Shown here in pieces: positions 46,815 to 59,196 of a DNA stretch of 64,000 nt. The stretch comes from Balaenoptera acutorostrata. Lineage: Eukaryota; Chordata; Mammalia; Artiodactyla; Balaenopteridae. The stretch is from assembly GCF_949987535.1 (NCBI RefSeq), contig NC_080078.1:49688207-49752206 (forward strand), in the 5' to 3' direction. Both the position numbers and the translations under genes were made by a program. The notes under the pieces are model-generated. The model had not been told where the DNA came from and ran no database searches. It saw nothing but the letters and a program-made list of their open reading frames with translations. Numbering within the stretch: the first letter of the stretch is position 1; each line of letters opens with the position of its first letter.

Positions 46815-46841
46815 GTTAATCTCCCCTCCTGCATGCATTTT

Positions 46842-47924
46842 GATTTCCAATTCTAGGGAAAAAATAATACAACAAAGTTGTTTTTTTTCCAAAAAAAAAA
46901 AAAAGGACAGAAAATTATTTCCCATTTGTCTGTGCTCAGAAAGCTTCTAAAATCTCACTTCTTTATTAAGAAGTAATGTGGGGTCTTTTGTTTAGAGCAG
47001 GGAGAACAATATTTTTTCCCCATCACCTAACTAGCCTCCTACACCCAGCCAGCACTATTGTAAAACCCTTCTCAGGATCCACTCACCCTCCTGGTTCTCA
47101 CATTACATCTCGAGGTACAACTCAATATGACAAATTTCAGTCCACTAAAGAAGTCTGGGTGACTCAAGAATTTTCAAAGCTGTAGGAAAAGTCTTTCCAA
47201 ATGGTCAAAAAAGCAAACAGAATTTATCGCGAGGCATTTTCCTTAACGGCAATTAATAGCAGGCTTTGTAACTACCTACAATAGTCAGCAGACAATTAGG
47301 AAAATGCTGTTCTGACAATTTAGAAAGTTCAGTCTTTGGAAATTGGACAGCAACGCTTGGTTCTAACCTGGTAACCAAAGCTAAATAATTAATTAGTTTC
47401 TGCGGGTTTCAGGCAGAAAATGGCGTTGTTGTGTTACAGTAAGAATCCTGGGTGTCGTCAAGTTATCAGCAAACTGCAGCTCCTCTCTTGGGGGAACAAA
47501 CCCTGTAATTTAACAAATCGCTGTATTTTGGGTTCTGACACTGCACACGCTTTTCAGTTTCCATCTGTTCCTCTGGTTCATTAGTATTTTATTGTTGCTA
47601 CAGTCAGAAACATTTTAATAGTTTTTTTCTCTCTCAAATAACATACCATCAACTATCTTCTGTCATCCCTTTGGACACCTAAAAATGGCATGTCCATTCC
47701 AATTTTAAATTGCTTTTAGGAAGTATTATTTTGGGCATTTTCCCAAAAGTCCAAGATGGCTGCCTTTGGCTATAATCTAGAATAACTGCTTTGTGTGTGA
47801 AAACAAATATTCAAAGTCTACTTCAAACACAGATTTTTAAAAAGGGAATAGAGCAGTATCCTCTTACATTCCTAAACTATCTCTTTATTAGATCAGAAAA
47901 TGGTCTAGAAATTCAGTGTGTGCC
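46842..47924. other. No gene seen; possible conserved non-coding element
   Basis: Continuation of the L1-B target locus. 47200-47560 is repeat-free, with homeodomain-type cores ('aataattaattag') and balanced composition; it could be an enhancer, but only composition supports this. A 107-codon frame at 46627-46950 starts in the L1 5' UTR and is a shadow. Confidence 0.3.
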
Positions 47925-48345
47925 CACAAGTGCGTATACACACAATTTTCACATACACACCCTACACTGTCCCAAACACAACATACATAGATACACACTA
48001 ACACACGCGAATTCCACGTATGCCACACCCCACACCCATTATGTATACCCATCCACACTCCATATACACACACAGTCCTCCAGATATAAGCCACACATAT
48101 CCCATGCACAAATACACATACTTCAGTGCACATGTGTACCACCAGACACAATCACATACACACTACATACACACACACAACCTCAAATACACACACATAC
48201 ACACACCGTAGTCACACGCATTTTACTCTCCCCAGAACACATCATACATATATATTCATGAATATACACATTCACTATATGCACGTGCATTTAACACACA
48301 CACACACACAATCCACAACTACACAAACCACACACACACATGATT
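47925..48345. repeat. CA-rich degenerate simple-sequence tract
   Basis: About 420 bp of diverged (CA)n with interspersed CAT/ACAT words. The overlapping His/Thr-rich frames of up to 156 codons are repeat-driven. Confidence 0.9.
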
Positions 48346-49410
48346 AGCCTGTGGTGTGAAGATGAATGATAATATTAACCCACCAAAAATAGTAGTGAAA
48401 AATATTTATGAATAAACACAAGTAAAAGTGTACATCAAGAAATAAATATTGGAACATATATAGGGAAATATTTTGGAATTTAAGATTATTGCAGAAATTT
48501 TAGTAACTTTATAGAAAGTCAGATTTTGGGGGCCAAGTGGTGGTTTTCCTTTGTTGGTCATGTGGGGCTGTGCTCACCTCAGACCCAGTCCTCTTCAAAT
48601 AAAACGAAAGGTCATGACCAAAAATTCAAAACTGAAATCAAGGTAGCTCACCAAAACACACACACATGTGCATAACAGACACACACACATGTGCACCAAT
48701 ATTCATGGAGTAGTGCCAGAGGGCAGTATTGATTCCAGAAGGTACTGGGGATAAGCTTATGAGAAGAAAGAGATCACTCTGAGAATGTGGTTGTCCATCG
48801 CTGGGGAGGATGTGACAGTCCTGCCTGGAATGCCCTCCAGAATAGATGACCCTGCTATTCTAGGGCTGCCCTTGGCTCTGCAGTATTTCTGGGCTGTGCA
48901 TGATCTCTAGTCTCCTGGCAACTGATTACTTGGAGATACCAGCACTGCCAGGAATGCTGCTCACTGGGAGACCAAGGGCTCTCACCCCTGGGAGTGGCCA
49001 GTGGGTCCCTGGGGAGGCCAGAGCACAGTGCCCATGAAAGCTCAAAGGACTGTCAACACACTCTAAGGGAGACCCTCCTCAACAGAAGCCCAGGCATCCC
49101 CTCGGGAACCAGAGCACATACTCATGTTCTGTTATGAAACAGCCTTTTCCCAGCATCACCTTCAGAAAAAGTTCTAAATGCACTGCAGACTGCTGTCAGA
49201 ACTGAGTGTGAAGGTCAAATGCAGAGGAGGCTTGAACTTAGAGTGACATCTGACTTCACAAGTTTAAGCACTATCTAAAGTCGGCTCTGATGGGAAATCG
49301 ATTCATGGAAAGTACTGAGAACCCTACTAGACTAGTTAAACAATTTCCCTGCACATCTTGGTCTCTGTACCCCTTGGATTTTTTCTTCCATTCTTACCCA
49401 CCTACTTGCT
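48346..49410. other. No gene seen
   Basis: Unique sequence with a short CA-rich patch at 48655-48695. Confidence 0.35.
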
Positions 49411-49530
49411 CTCCTTCCTCCCTTCCTCCCTTCCTTCTCCCTTCCTTCCTTCCTTCCTCCCTCCCTTCCTTCCTTCCTTCCTTCCTTCCTTCCTTCCTCC
49501 TTCTTTTCTTCTCTTCTATCCTCCTTTCCT
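49411..49530. repeat. (CCTT)n polypyrimidine microsatellite
   Basis: Strand-asymmetric tract of CCTT/CCCTT units. Frames reading as poly-Pro/Ser/Leu or Glu/Gly/Lys are artefacts. Confidence 0.95.
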
Positions 49531-49899
49531 CCCTCTGTAGTCTTTAGTCTTTCTAAATTAAGATCAGAAAAAGCTATTGTATTATATTCCACGAGGAAGA
49601 GTATAGGGCAGCCCTCTACTAAAATATAATATAATCCAAACCAGCTGGATGTCTACTTGTTTAGAGCAGGATTGTGTTTCAAATTTAGTACAAAATTTAT
49701 TCAGCCAACTAGCAGGCACTGAGGATTGACTTTTAACTAACTCACCCAGTTCTTCCCCAATAGAGAATTGTCTTTAACTATTAACAAGTGTATTACTGTT
49801 TGGGGCCACTGATAGCCAGTTGAAGTTAGTTTAGATATGAGCATGTAGGGTAGGGAACCTTGATTAGGGGTCATTAAACACATTTAAATTCATCCCTCA
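49531..49899. other. No gene seen
   Basis: AT-rich unique sequence. Confidence 0.35.
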
Positions 49900-50395
49900 T
49901 CCACTATTTTAATCCTTTCACAATGGTTTCCAAACTTATGTTCTTCTCAAAACACTCTCTGGGTGTCATTCTCCTCTTTAGACCTTTAGCAGATTCCTCT
50001 CTAATAAATAAAGTCTAAAGTCTTTAGCAAGTTCACATTCAAAGATGCCCTTTGCTATCTGGCTCCAGTTCCCCATTGATTCACTTCCTAAACTCTAAGA
50101 ATTGGTCACATGTCTCCAAACCTTAGCGTTTGCTTCCCTTTGGGCTCCATGTATTGGAAGCCCAGCCATTTTTGAAGCCCACAAAGCCCTTCCATGTGTG
50201 TAAAGCAGAATGAATCACTCCTTTCTCTAGAATCTATAGCACAGGGCTTGTGCTTCCATTTGGCTTTGCACAATAATTAGGGGTCTCCTATCCCTCTCTT
50301 TTGAGGACTGACACTATTCATCTTGATGTAACCCATAGTTCCTAGCAAGCCGTCTGACACAGAGTGGGACCTCAGTAAATGATGATAGAAATATT
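49900..50395 (+). repeat. L2 LINE 3' region
   Basis: Reads as an L2 3' end: 'gatgccctttgctatctggc', 'ccattgattcacttcctaaa', 'acacagagtgggacctcagt' and 'aaatgatgatagaa'. Confidence 0.65.
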
Positions 50396-52264
50396 AATTT
50401 GTAGGACACCAAAGTACTGGGTATCTGTTGTTGTTGTCGGTCTAGCAACCATTCCCTCTCCTTCAAGCAAGAGAATTTAGATTTTCCTTTGGAAATCACA
50501 TCTTCCTAACTCAAAGGTCACGGGAACTGACCTTACCCCATTGGCCAAGGGGCATGAATATGACCTGACCTGGCCAATCAGATTCAGAGTGATTGCTCCA
50601 GCCATGGATCCATGGCCCAATTGGGTTTACTAAAGTGAATCTTGGATTTTGGTGTTTTTTTTGTTTTTGTTTTTGTTTTTTTGATTAAATAATTGGAAGA
50701 GAAGTTTGTTCCTTTGCTACTATAGCAGAACTGCCAGGATACAAGCCTGGACTTGCTAATGGCCACATTTCCTACTAGCTCTTGAAAAAGTCTGCTTTCA
50801 TATGATATTTATGTCAGAGACGTTTCCAAGAGAATGGAAGAGACAAATTCCCAATGACAAATTCTAATTCAGCCAGGCCTGAAGACATATGCCCATGGAC
50901 ATTTTATCATATGATCTAATACAGTCCTATTTTTGCTTTAACCAATTTAACTTTTCTCTTATTTGTACTCTTTTTCTTTTTCATTTATTCTTTCATTCTT
51001 TTCCTTTTTTTCCCTGTCCTTGGCATTCAAAAGATTCTTGAGAGATACAGCCATTTAATGGAATAATACAAATAAGCAGATTCTGTCTCCCAGGGCCAAA
51101 TGATCAAGTAGGAAAATTTTGTTTTCTGTAACTTCCAACATCATGATTCCAAAGACAGCTTTCTGGAGCCCAATGATCCCAGGGGACCTAAGATACCACT
51201 TCTTAGTTTTCACTATACCCATGAATTCCCTGAGGTTCCTGTTAAAATGCAGATTCTGACTGAGCAGGTCTGGGGTGGACCTGAGGTCCTGAATTTCCAA
51301 TAAGCTCCAAGGAGACTGTAATGATGCTGGTTGATGGATCACATTTTGTGTAGCGGAGACCTAGAGTAGAGGGTCATTATTAGTGCCCAGATCCTCCCAC
51401 CCAAGAGAAATGATCTTTCAGCACGCCACATTTGCTTAAAGTGGTGATGGCTGAATATGCCACTCTTTTCCAGATAACATCCTCACTTTTAAACTGATTT
51501 TCTGAAGAAAAAGAAGCTAAGCCAAAAGCAGGATCACCGATGGGGAGGTGAGTGGGCAACATGTGAAGCCAGTGCAAAGGCAGGTAAAGTAACTAGCTTC
51601 AAATGCAACAGATACACAATGAACGTCTTGAAATCCTCTCTTCCCCTGCTCTTGAATCACACATTTGTCTTCCTAGAAGCATTTAGTGCAATATAGCCCA
51701 TCTCTGCTGGGACTCGGCAGAATTACGGAACACGCTCTCTTCCGAGGCCCATTCTGCTGCCCAGCAGAATGCCTGCACCACCTGGGCTGTGATCTAATTT
51801 ATTTCCTTCCCTCCGTGCCAGATTCCTGGGTACTGGCGTCGGGAACTGAAGCAACACCGTTGCTCACCCAGATCGAAGTTGGCTGCTTCCTGACAGCGCC
51901 GCGGGGCTCAGGATAAACCTTCGCATGTTATCTGGCCTGATGATGCAGTAACTTGGTTTCACTGTAGCTGAGACATATGCCTTGTGAGTTTGTGATGTTA
52001 GGGGATTATTAATAACCACACAGAAGTATTTCAACAGCTCATTTCCCGGTAAACATGTCACTTTCAAATCCAGATTCTGCCTCCACATATTCATAAACTC
52101 CTCTTGTCAGAATCACTTTTTGTGGGCAGACTGGGCCTGACTTCCATTTTCTAGCACCTCCTCTCTGAATCTCTCTGGTTTTCTTTCTCCTAATCAAGAG
52201 TTAATCAAGCAGAGGTAACATTACTTTGTCCCAAGAGCATCTCTTAGCAGCAGAGGTAATTTCT
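50396..52264. other. No gene seen
   Basis: Contains a small old-repeat trace at about 50530-50600 ('catgaatatgacctgacctg', 'gccaatcagattcagag') and a (TTTTTG)n stretch near 50655-50680. 51680-51910 is somewhat G+C-rich with a motif-free 76-codon frame. Confidence 0.35.
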
Positions 52265-52338
52265 TTTTTTTAAATTGAAGTGTAGTTGATTTACAATGTT
52301 GTGTTAGTTAGTTTCTGGTGTACAGTAAAGTGACTCAG

Positions 52339-52395
<57 letters not shown>

Positions 52396-52875
52396 CGCAC
52401 ACATATATATATATATATGTGTGTGTATATATATCCTTTTCCATTATGGTTTATTACAGGATATTGAATATAGTTCCCTGTGCTATACAGTAGGTCCTTG
52501 TTGTTTATCCATTCTCTATATATAATAGTTTGTATCTGCTAATCCCAAACTCCAATCCATCCCTCCCCCACCCACCTCCCCCTTGTCAACCACAAGTCTG
52601 TTTTCTATGTCTGCGAGTCTGTTTCTGTTTCATAGATAAGTTCATTTGTGCCCTATTTTAGATTCTACATGTAAGTGATATCATATGATATTTCTCTTTC
52701 TCTTTCTGACTTACTTCACTTAGTATGATAATCTCTAGGTCCATCCATGTTGCTGCAAATGGCATTATTTTACTCTCCTTATGGCTGAGTAGTATTCCAT
52801 TGTGTATAGGTACCACATCTTCTTTATCCATTCATCTGTCGATGGACATTTATGTTGTTTCCATGTCTTGCCTAG
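52265..52875 (-). repeat. L1 3' end, antisense, with (TA)n expansion
   Basis: Starts 'attgaagtgtagttgattta' (antisense L1 3' end) and runs through 'ccctgtgctatacagtagg' and 'cttagtatgataatctctag' to 'ttgtttccatgtcttgcc'. A (TA)n/(CA) microsatellite occupies about 52341-52434. 5'-truncated L1. Confidence 0.85.
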
Positions 52876-54419
52876 GTCTTGAATGAAGGGTGGAAGATAA
52901 GGATGGGAGCCTATTATTTGTGTTTTAAGAAGCAAATGTGACTTCAGATTTCAGGCACATTGGATTCAGTGTCCCATAACTTGAGACAGACACTTGTTAC
53001 TTCTTAGCTTCCAGAAAAGAATGTGATGACAAGGGTTTCAGAACTAAAGGAAAGAATAGGAAAGAATAATTGGAAAAACCTGTTAGGCTCAAGTTTGTTT
53101 TTCTGTTTTCAGTGTTGGGAGAGAGAGAGAGAGAGTTTGAACTTAGTCTTTGGAACAAAATATGATATTCAAAATAATACTTGGCATAAATGGGGCCCAT
53201 ATTAAAGTCACCGTGAAAGCTGAGTGAGCAGCTTTATGGAAGGAACAAAGCTGGCTTTGTGAAAAGACAGACTTCTTCCTGTCTCTCAGCAGGCTGCTGG
53301 AGGCTTCCCTGCTAGCTGATGGAGATATGCTCAGAGAATGCAAACATGATTCTATTACTAGACTAAGAAAAAACCAACCAGTCACCTAGATATTATGTAA
53401 AACAATTGTACACATTGCACTCTGTACACGAATATAAGATAAATTTGATTTGTTGGTGCTCCCATTAATTAAATTTGTCTAATAAAAGGGAGGAGGGAAT
53501 GCATCTCTGTGCCAGGGCATGGGGGACAGAAAATGGCCTTTCCTCCAAATTACTCTGGTTTCATTCCAGAGCCAGTGTCCTTAATTCGGCCCCATATGAG
53601 TAGAAAATCAGTCTTTAGGTACTTGTTCTGAGGTTTCTTTATAATACATATATAAAACAGGGGTGTTATTGGCAAAGATCCCTACTGACATCAAATTGAC
53701 CATGAGAAGAGTGGGGAACCAGGGTTTTGTTTCTTCAGGGTTTTGAGATCACCCAAGGGAGCCTTGCTGTTGACAGCCAAATGGCCCTGTAGACGTTATT
53801 AGAGGAGCAGGAGGTGCATTTGTGAGAAACGTCAAAGAGATAACAAAAGAGAGGTGAATGGAAGTTCCCATCAGCACATGCACCGTTAGCCTCATGAGAC
53901 GACCCCAAGATTTTACCAAGAGGGTAAAATCTGTAACCCAAGAGGGTTACTGTTTATTAACCCAGGTATCCATGAATTAAAAGGGAAGTCTGTTGTGCAA
54001 ACCTCCCATGAGAACAGGACTATTAGCTGGGGCTGGTACCTCTGCCAAGAACAATGTCACCGTTCTTAAGGGCTAAGGGGCAATGGTGGCAGGAACGAGG
54101 CCTGACAGGGGTGCACATGTCTTCCATGTCACTTATTCGTGGCCTCTCCCGGCGGGGTACTGACTGGCCTCCATCACTGGCAGGGAGGCAGGGGACACTG
54201 AAACTAGGAGTCCTGGCATGTCCTCCCAGCTCAGCTGTGTGTCTCTGGGCAAGTAACAGCTCTCTGAATTTCTGAGTTCAGATTCCCCAACTGTGACATA
54301 AGAGTCTGGGACGAGAGTCCTGGTCCCAAGGCTTTATGCTCTGTGACAGTCTATGATTTTCTCGTATGCCTTATGTAGACTTTCTGTAAATTCTGTCTAT
54401 AATCAAAATACGGCCAGAT
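52876..54419. other. No gene seen
   Basis: Unique sequence with a (GA)n run at 53118-53134. Frames are under 85 codons and motif-free. Confidence 0.35.
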
Positions 54420-55435
54420 TCTGTTCACCATCCCCACTGCTACCACCTGGGCCAGGCTCCCCAGTCAGCTCACTTGGATCACTGACTACAGCAGCCTCCA
54501 AACTAACCATTGCTCTTTCCCCCTCCAGAGCTTGCTCTCAACCAAGGAGACTGCTGATCTCCTTCAAATCCCACCTACTGCTCCCTCACGCTGTCTCCTG
54601 TTTTCTCCCTGTCCTTATAACACCCCCAAAAGCCTGAAGACCTGACCCAGGTTTGTGTCTCTGATCCCATTGCCTACCATCTCCCACGTGATTACAGTAA
54701 GTCCCCTACATACGAACCTTCAAGTTGAGAACTTTCAAAGATGCGAACATGCGCTCCATCAATGTTGTCAGTCATGAGTGAAATTGCATAAAAACTTGTT
54801 TTTTATGTATTATTTGTGTGAAAAGTATTATAAACTTATTATAGCACAGTACTCTATAGCCGATTGTGTTAGATGGGTACCTAGGCTAACTTTGTTGGAC
54901 TTAACGAACAAACCGGATTTATGAACGTGCTCTCGGAATGGAACTCTTTCGTATGTTGGGGACTTACTGTATTTCCATCCAGCCGCGTAACCACCCTTCT
55001 TCCTGATTGACCCTCCACCCATCTCCATGCACCAGCCGTTCCCCTCCTCCTAGAGTGCTCTTCTCACTCCCTCCCCACTGCCATCACACCCCAGACACCT
55101 GCAGGACTCACACTCACCTCCTTCTAATCTCTACGCAAATGTTACCTCCTCCAAGAGGCCTTCCCTGATCATCATATTTAAAATTGCATCAACCTCAGAG
55201 TGCTTTCCAGTCTCCTTATTCTGCTGTTTACTCCCCATAGCACTGAACTTCCAGCATATTATACAAGTCACTTATCATTTATATGTTTCTTGTCTCCCCC
55301 TAACAGAAGGTAAGCTCCATGTGGGCAAGAACCTTTGCTTATATACACATTTTTACTGTTGTATCCCCAGTGCCTGGAAGAGTTCCTGGTTCAGAGAGAT
55401 GCTCGATAGAAATTAGTTAAATGAATTAATGAGTC
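54420..55435 (+). repeat. L2 LINE split by a DNA transposon
   Basis: L2 sequence on both sides of the 54693-54971 element. The right part has the L2 3' landmarks 'ccaagaggccttccctgatc', 'ggtaagctccatgtgggcaa', 'tatccccagtgcctggaaga' and the end 'attagttaaatgaattaatg'. Confidence 0.75.
54693..54971. mobile_element. TIR DNA transposon (Tigger/pogo-type, non-autonomous)
   Basis: 279 bp with nearly perfect 24-bp inverted ends (tacagtaagtcccc... and ...ggggacttactgta; one mismatch in 24) and TA at both borders, the pogo/Tigger target. No coding capacity. It interrupts an L2, so it is younger than that L2. Confidence 0.85.
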
Positions 55436-56244
55436 CTTGAAACTCTTATTTTGTACTTAGCATGCTCTTGGATTTGAGTGATGCCCGTAACTGACAGCAG
55501 GGAAAGGCCAGGAAGAGAGAATGTCTCCATACTGGAGGGCCGGCATCTTCTGTGCACACAGAAGATGGCCTCACTGTTCCTAAGCAGATGAAATGTTCAT
55601 AAGTGGGTATCCACACCTTGCACTTTGTCGTGCATGTAGTCAGTGCCCTGGTGTATGCTGGCCCTCCTGCTTCAGCACCTGTGTCTCTGCTTGAAAGCTT
55701 TCTCTGCCCATAGAAGCATGCGCAGGACCTGTGGGCAGGTGTGGGCTCAAAGTGCCAGGGAGCTAATGCCCCCAGGAGTATCCTCAAATGGAAGCTGACT
55801 AAACATCCCAGCTTCCCCACCCTTGCGTGAGACTGTTCTCAACCATGTCTACCCTTGTCCCAGAGGTCTGTGGTGGGTTCGAGCCCCCTTTGTCTGGGTG
55901 GTGATCTGCTCATAAATGTATGTTTTCCTGATTTCCATCCCTTCCCTGTGTTACTCTCCCACTCTCTTGCAAAACCGTGCCCCCTGATCACCGTAGTTTC
56001 CTGTGATCACCTCCCATACTGCATTCTTGTTTCATAGACAACTTCCAGGGGAAACCAAATGCTCATCAACCTGTAACGGAGACCCTCGTCCTCCCTCATG
56101 TGTCTTTCAGGGCCTCTGCATGTCAAGCAGGTACATTCCCCATGCAATTTAAGTCTTGGCTAAGGATGTGGACAAGGTCACCCCAAAACCCTTTGCTATT
56201 TCAGGACCCAAGATTCCAGCTTACGGAGGCAGGCTGACGTGCAA
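55436..56244. other. No gene seen
   Basis: A 124-codon minus frame (55446-55820) has no recognisable domain. Unique sequence. Confidence 0.3.
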
Positions 56245-56485
56245 TGGTTAAAACCTCAGACTTTAGAGCCAAAGTGCCGGGGTTCAAGTTCTGACTATGA
56301 CTTGCCAGTTGTATGACCTTGGGCATGTTACTAACCTTTCTCTCCCCCAGTTTCCTGGTCTGCAAAACAAGTCTGCTAGTAGTGTTGGTCCTTGAGGTTG
56401 CCATGAGGATTAAATGAGTTCACATTTGCAAAGCACTCTGCCCAGTGCCTGGCCCAAAGCAGGTGCTATAGAATGTTAAATAATT
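56245..56485 (+). repeat. MIR SINE (near full length)
   Basis: Ordered landmarks: 'ctcagactttagagccaaag', 'gggttcaagttctgac', 'tgaccttgggcatgttacta', 'catgaggattaaatgagtt' and 'cccagtgcctggcccaaagc'. Confidence 0.9.
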
Positions 56486-58519
56486 AACTTCCCATCTTGC
56501 CAACAAAAGAAACTAAAACAAAAGGAGTTTAAATTCAGTGACCAAGATCACATAACGGAGACACTTTAGAACTGAAAACCCAAGCACAGTGTGATTTTCG
56601 TTACATTTGAATCAATTAAAAAAAAAAACTGAACACAAGTGCCCATGTTTTCTTGAGACATATTTTATAATGAAGATTAGAAGCTTTTTTTTTGTATAAT
56701 TACTATGAGCTAATTAGTGGAAAGGCATGAGCAATTAAATATGTGGTACAAGTTAATTTGAAACAATATTAGATCTATATATTTGGATTGCTTCATACAC
56801 TTCATAAAAGAAAGTCTGGTAGATAAACATTTCACTTGGATAATAAATCAATCTCTCCCTAACCCCCCCTTCCCCAGTACTATAATCCTCAAATATATGA
56901 AAAGTTTTTGTGTGGAGGAAAGCAATGCACTTTGCTCATTCTCCATGGAGCCGTGTAGGAAAAGATTTAAGTTAAATGTTGCTAGGAGGAATTCCATCCA
57001 GATGTAGGGCAGAGATTTTCTGATAAATCTGGAGAGTCAGAATTAAAGTTAGCTCTATGTGAGATTTAAGTTATACTTGGAAAACCTCTTTGTCCAAGAA
57101 TGTCTCCCCTACTGGCTTATATTGGTGCCTAAATTTCTACTATTAGAGATTTATTCCTTTGGTTAGTTGAATTCAAACAATACATCGAATATCATTTATG
57201 GAACAGTGCCTGGGTTATGCACGAGGTAAGTCTTGTCTGTTTCTAATCTAAGACCCCCTACAACGTGCAAATATCTCTGAGCAGGTGACACATTATGCTT
57301 TTGTCAATGATTAACGTTTTAGCAACTATGACAGGTACGTGAGAATACAACCCCGAGGGAGTAGGACACAAAACTCTAGTTATGAACAGGGAGGTGGTGG
57401 TGAGAGGAGCCAGTGTACAGACCATGGCTCTAAAGGAAGGTATTTAACATTCACTGGGCATGTGCCATGGACCAGCCACTATGCTAGGGATGCTGATCAG
57501 CCATTGTGATGGGCCTCTGAGGCAAGCTTGAAGGTACAAAGGGCAGGGAGGGGACAGGGGCATTGAAAAGACCCATTTTGTCTTGCTGCATGGTGGTTCT
57601 AAGGCCCCTTGTTGGGCCATAATGGAGGATAATGGATACTGACCTTCCTTGGCTCACTTTTGGGACAGGAGAATAACCCAGAGCATAGCAAGATGGAAAA
57701 TCTTCTGTTACCACATAGAATTCTTAATCAATGTGAATGGAAATTCTTCATAGGAATGAAGTTGCAGTGAGTGTTCAGGGTTACTAAATTTCTTTCTACC
57801 ATGAAATGCAAGTCCCATGACAATCGTAGGCTTATAAATATATCCTTGGTGGAGGAGAATATTTAATGATATAAAATGATATTTACATATCATTGTGTGA
57901 AGGTTTGTAACTTTTACTAAGCATATAGCGACTAGCTTACAAGTACAAATTGGCATTACTGAAGTTAAATACTAACAAATGTGGAAGAAACAAGAATTTT
58001 TTCATCTTCTTACAGCATGCACCTTGCCTCTCCTCCCTCCCCATTTCGTGGTCATTCATTCCATAGGCATTTATTGAACATTTACTATATGGCACTTAGC
58101 CTCCCTGGACACCTCCTTTATTCTGCCTCCTGTGCATTAAAAGGATGACACAATTTTAGCATCTGTTTGAGATGCTATTAGATCCAGCACCTGTTTCTTT
58201 ATCATTCAAAACAGTAGACAGTTTCTCTTCTGATGAAAAACTGAGATATGAGCCTTTACTAATCACCTTATAAAACTCATTCCTGATAGATAAAAGAAAA
58301 CGAATATCAATTCAAAAAATATTTAAGGCATTAGGGACTAATGCCAAACCATTACCTCCAATTAAACTTTTAATCTTCTAGTTTATTACACCCTTAATAT
58401 TTATTACACCAGCATTATTGCTACAGAGTCTACGATTTCTGTACCATGGCATATCTTACTGCATTCGCTCAGTTTTTTACAGGCCACTTCCTGTCAAGAT
58501 TCAAAATTGGAGCCTGCCA
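56486..58519. other. No gene seen
   Basis: AT-rich unique sequence with a short L2/MIR-type trace at 58055-58105 ('ggcatttattgaacatttac'). Confidence 0.35.
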
Positions 58520-58690
58520 CTTAACAGCAAAATGACTTCAGCCAAATTATCTCAATTTCTTCCTCTACAAAATGAAGATGATAATATTCAATACATGCCA
58601 TGCTAGGGGGCTGTGAAGAATATACTAATTAAATGAAATGATGTATAAAAGGTGCCTGGCCCAGCTCTAGATAGAGGGTCCATGCTCAAT
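58520..58690 (+). repeat. MIR SINE fragment
   Basis: 'caatttcttcctctacaaaa' then 'tgaagatgataatattcaat', and 'aaaaggtgcctggcccagct' follow the MIR 3' part. Confidence 0.7.
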
Positions 58691-59196
58691 CAGCACAGCT
58701 TACAATCCTGTCCCAAATTTTGGAGGTTCCTGGGAGCCCTGCGTTCTTGCTTGCTCTCTCTATGAGGCGTGGGTTGAGGCTGACACCTCAGCTAACCTCT
58801 CCTCTGAGATCATTTCCTACAGCTTTACAGGAGCTCCAAGGGCTGCTCTTTTACTTAAACTTCCCTCCGAGCCCCTCTCCTCAATTCCGTGTTTCTAAAT
58901 CAGAAGAGAAAAGCTGGAGGAACTCTCTCTCACCATTTTACCATGGCAACCAGCCGTTTCTAGAGAAGCCTTATCCCCTTTCCTCAACTGAAATTCCGCT
59001 GATCACAGCTGCTTCTCCCCACGGTCCCCACCCAGATGGGTTAGATTTTAGCCATTTGGCTGAATCTTCTCTAGTTTTTGCAAGAAATAAACAACTTTAG
59101 ATGGAAACCCTGTTTATATTTTAATGTATTTTTGATCTCTGCCTCCCTGTCCATAAATGAAAAATAAGAAAAATAAATAAATAAAGGCTTAGAGGC
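58691..59196. other. No gene seen
   Basis: A 126-codon plus frame at 58720-59100 has Pro/Ser-rich composition and no motif. An AAAT-rich run ends the interval at 59160-59186. Confidence 0.3.

Larger units (their letters stand above)
45859..46824 (-). promoter_or_regulatory. L1-B complete 5' UTR / promoter
   Basis: About 970 bp, G+C-richer than its surroundings. The minus strand begins GGGAGATTAACCAAGATGGC, the canonical kind of L1 5' end, so this copy is full length. The region holds a 75-bp exact tandem duplication and upstream frames without L1 protein homology (shadows). Confidence 0.85.
36001..46841 (-). mobile_element. L1-B: full-length L1 with serial 3' transductions
   Basis: A 10.8-kb minus-strand insertion flanked by a 17-bp duplication, cctcctgcatgcatttt, at 36001-36017 and 46825-46841. 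The nicked strand reads TTTT/GA, an L1-endonuclease-like site. Minus-strand order: complete 5' UTR (46824-45859), ORF1, ORF2, 3' UTR ending at 40502, then T1 (40501-39663), an A-tract, T2b (39651-36750), an A-tract, T3b (36739-36029) and the terminal poly(A) (T-run 36014-36028). Each non-L1 segment ends with a poly(A) signal about 15-21 nt before its A-tract. Only the outer ends carry target-site duplications. It is therefore one retrotransposition event carrying about 4.5 kb of downstream DNA. Confidence 0.85.

Noticed and set aside
11009..46841. L1-A and L1-B as products of a segmental duplication
   Set aside because: They have different target-site duplications, different internal orientation and unrelated sequence outside. 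Both are retrotransposition products.
47791..48347. 156-, 73- and 87-codon frames in CA-rich DNA as genes
   Set aside because: Composition is set by the simple repeat on both strands; no domain.
49290..49592. Proline/serine-rich and Glu/Gly/Lys-rich frames
   Set aside because: They translate a (CCTT)n tract.
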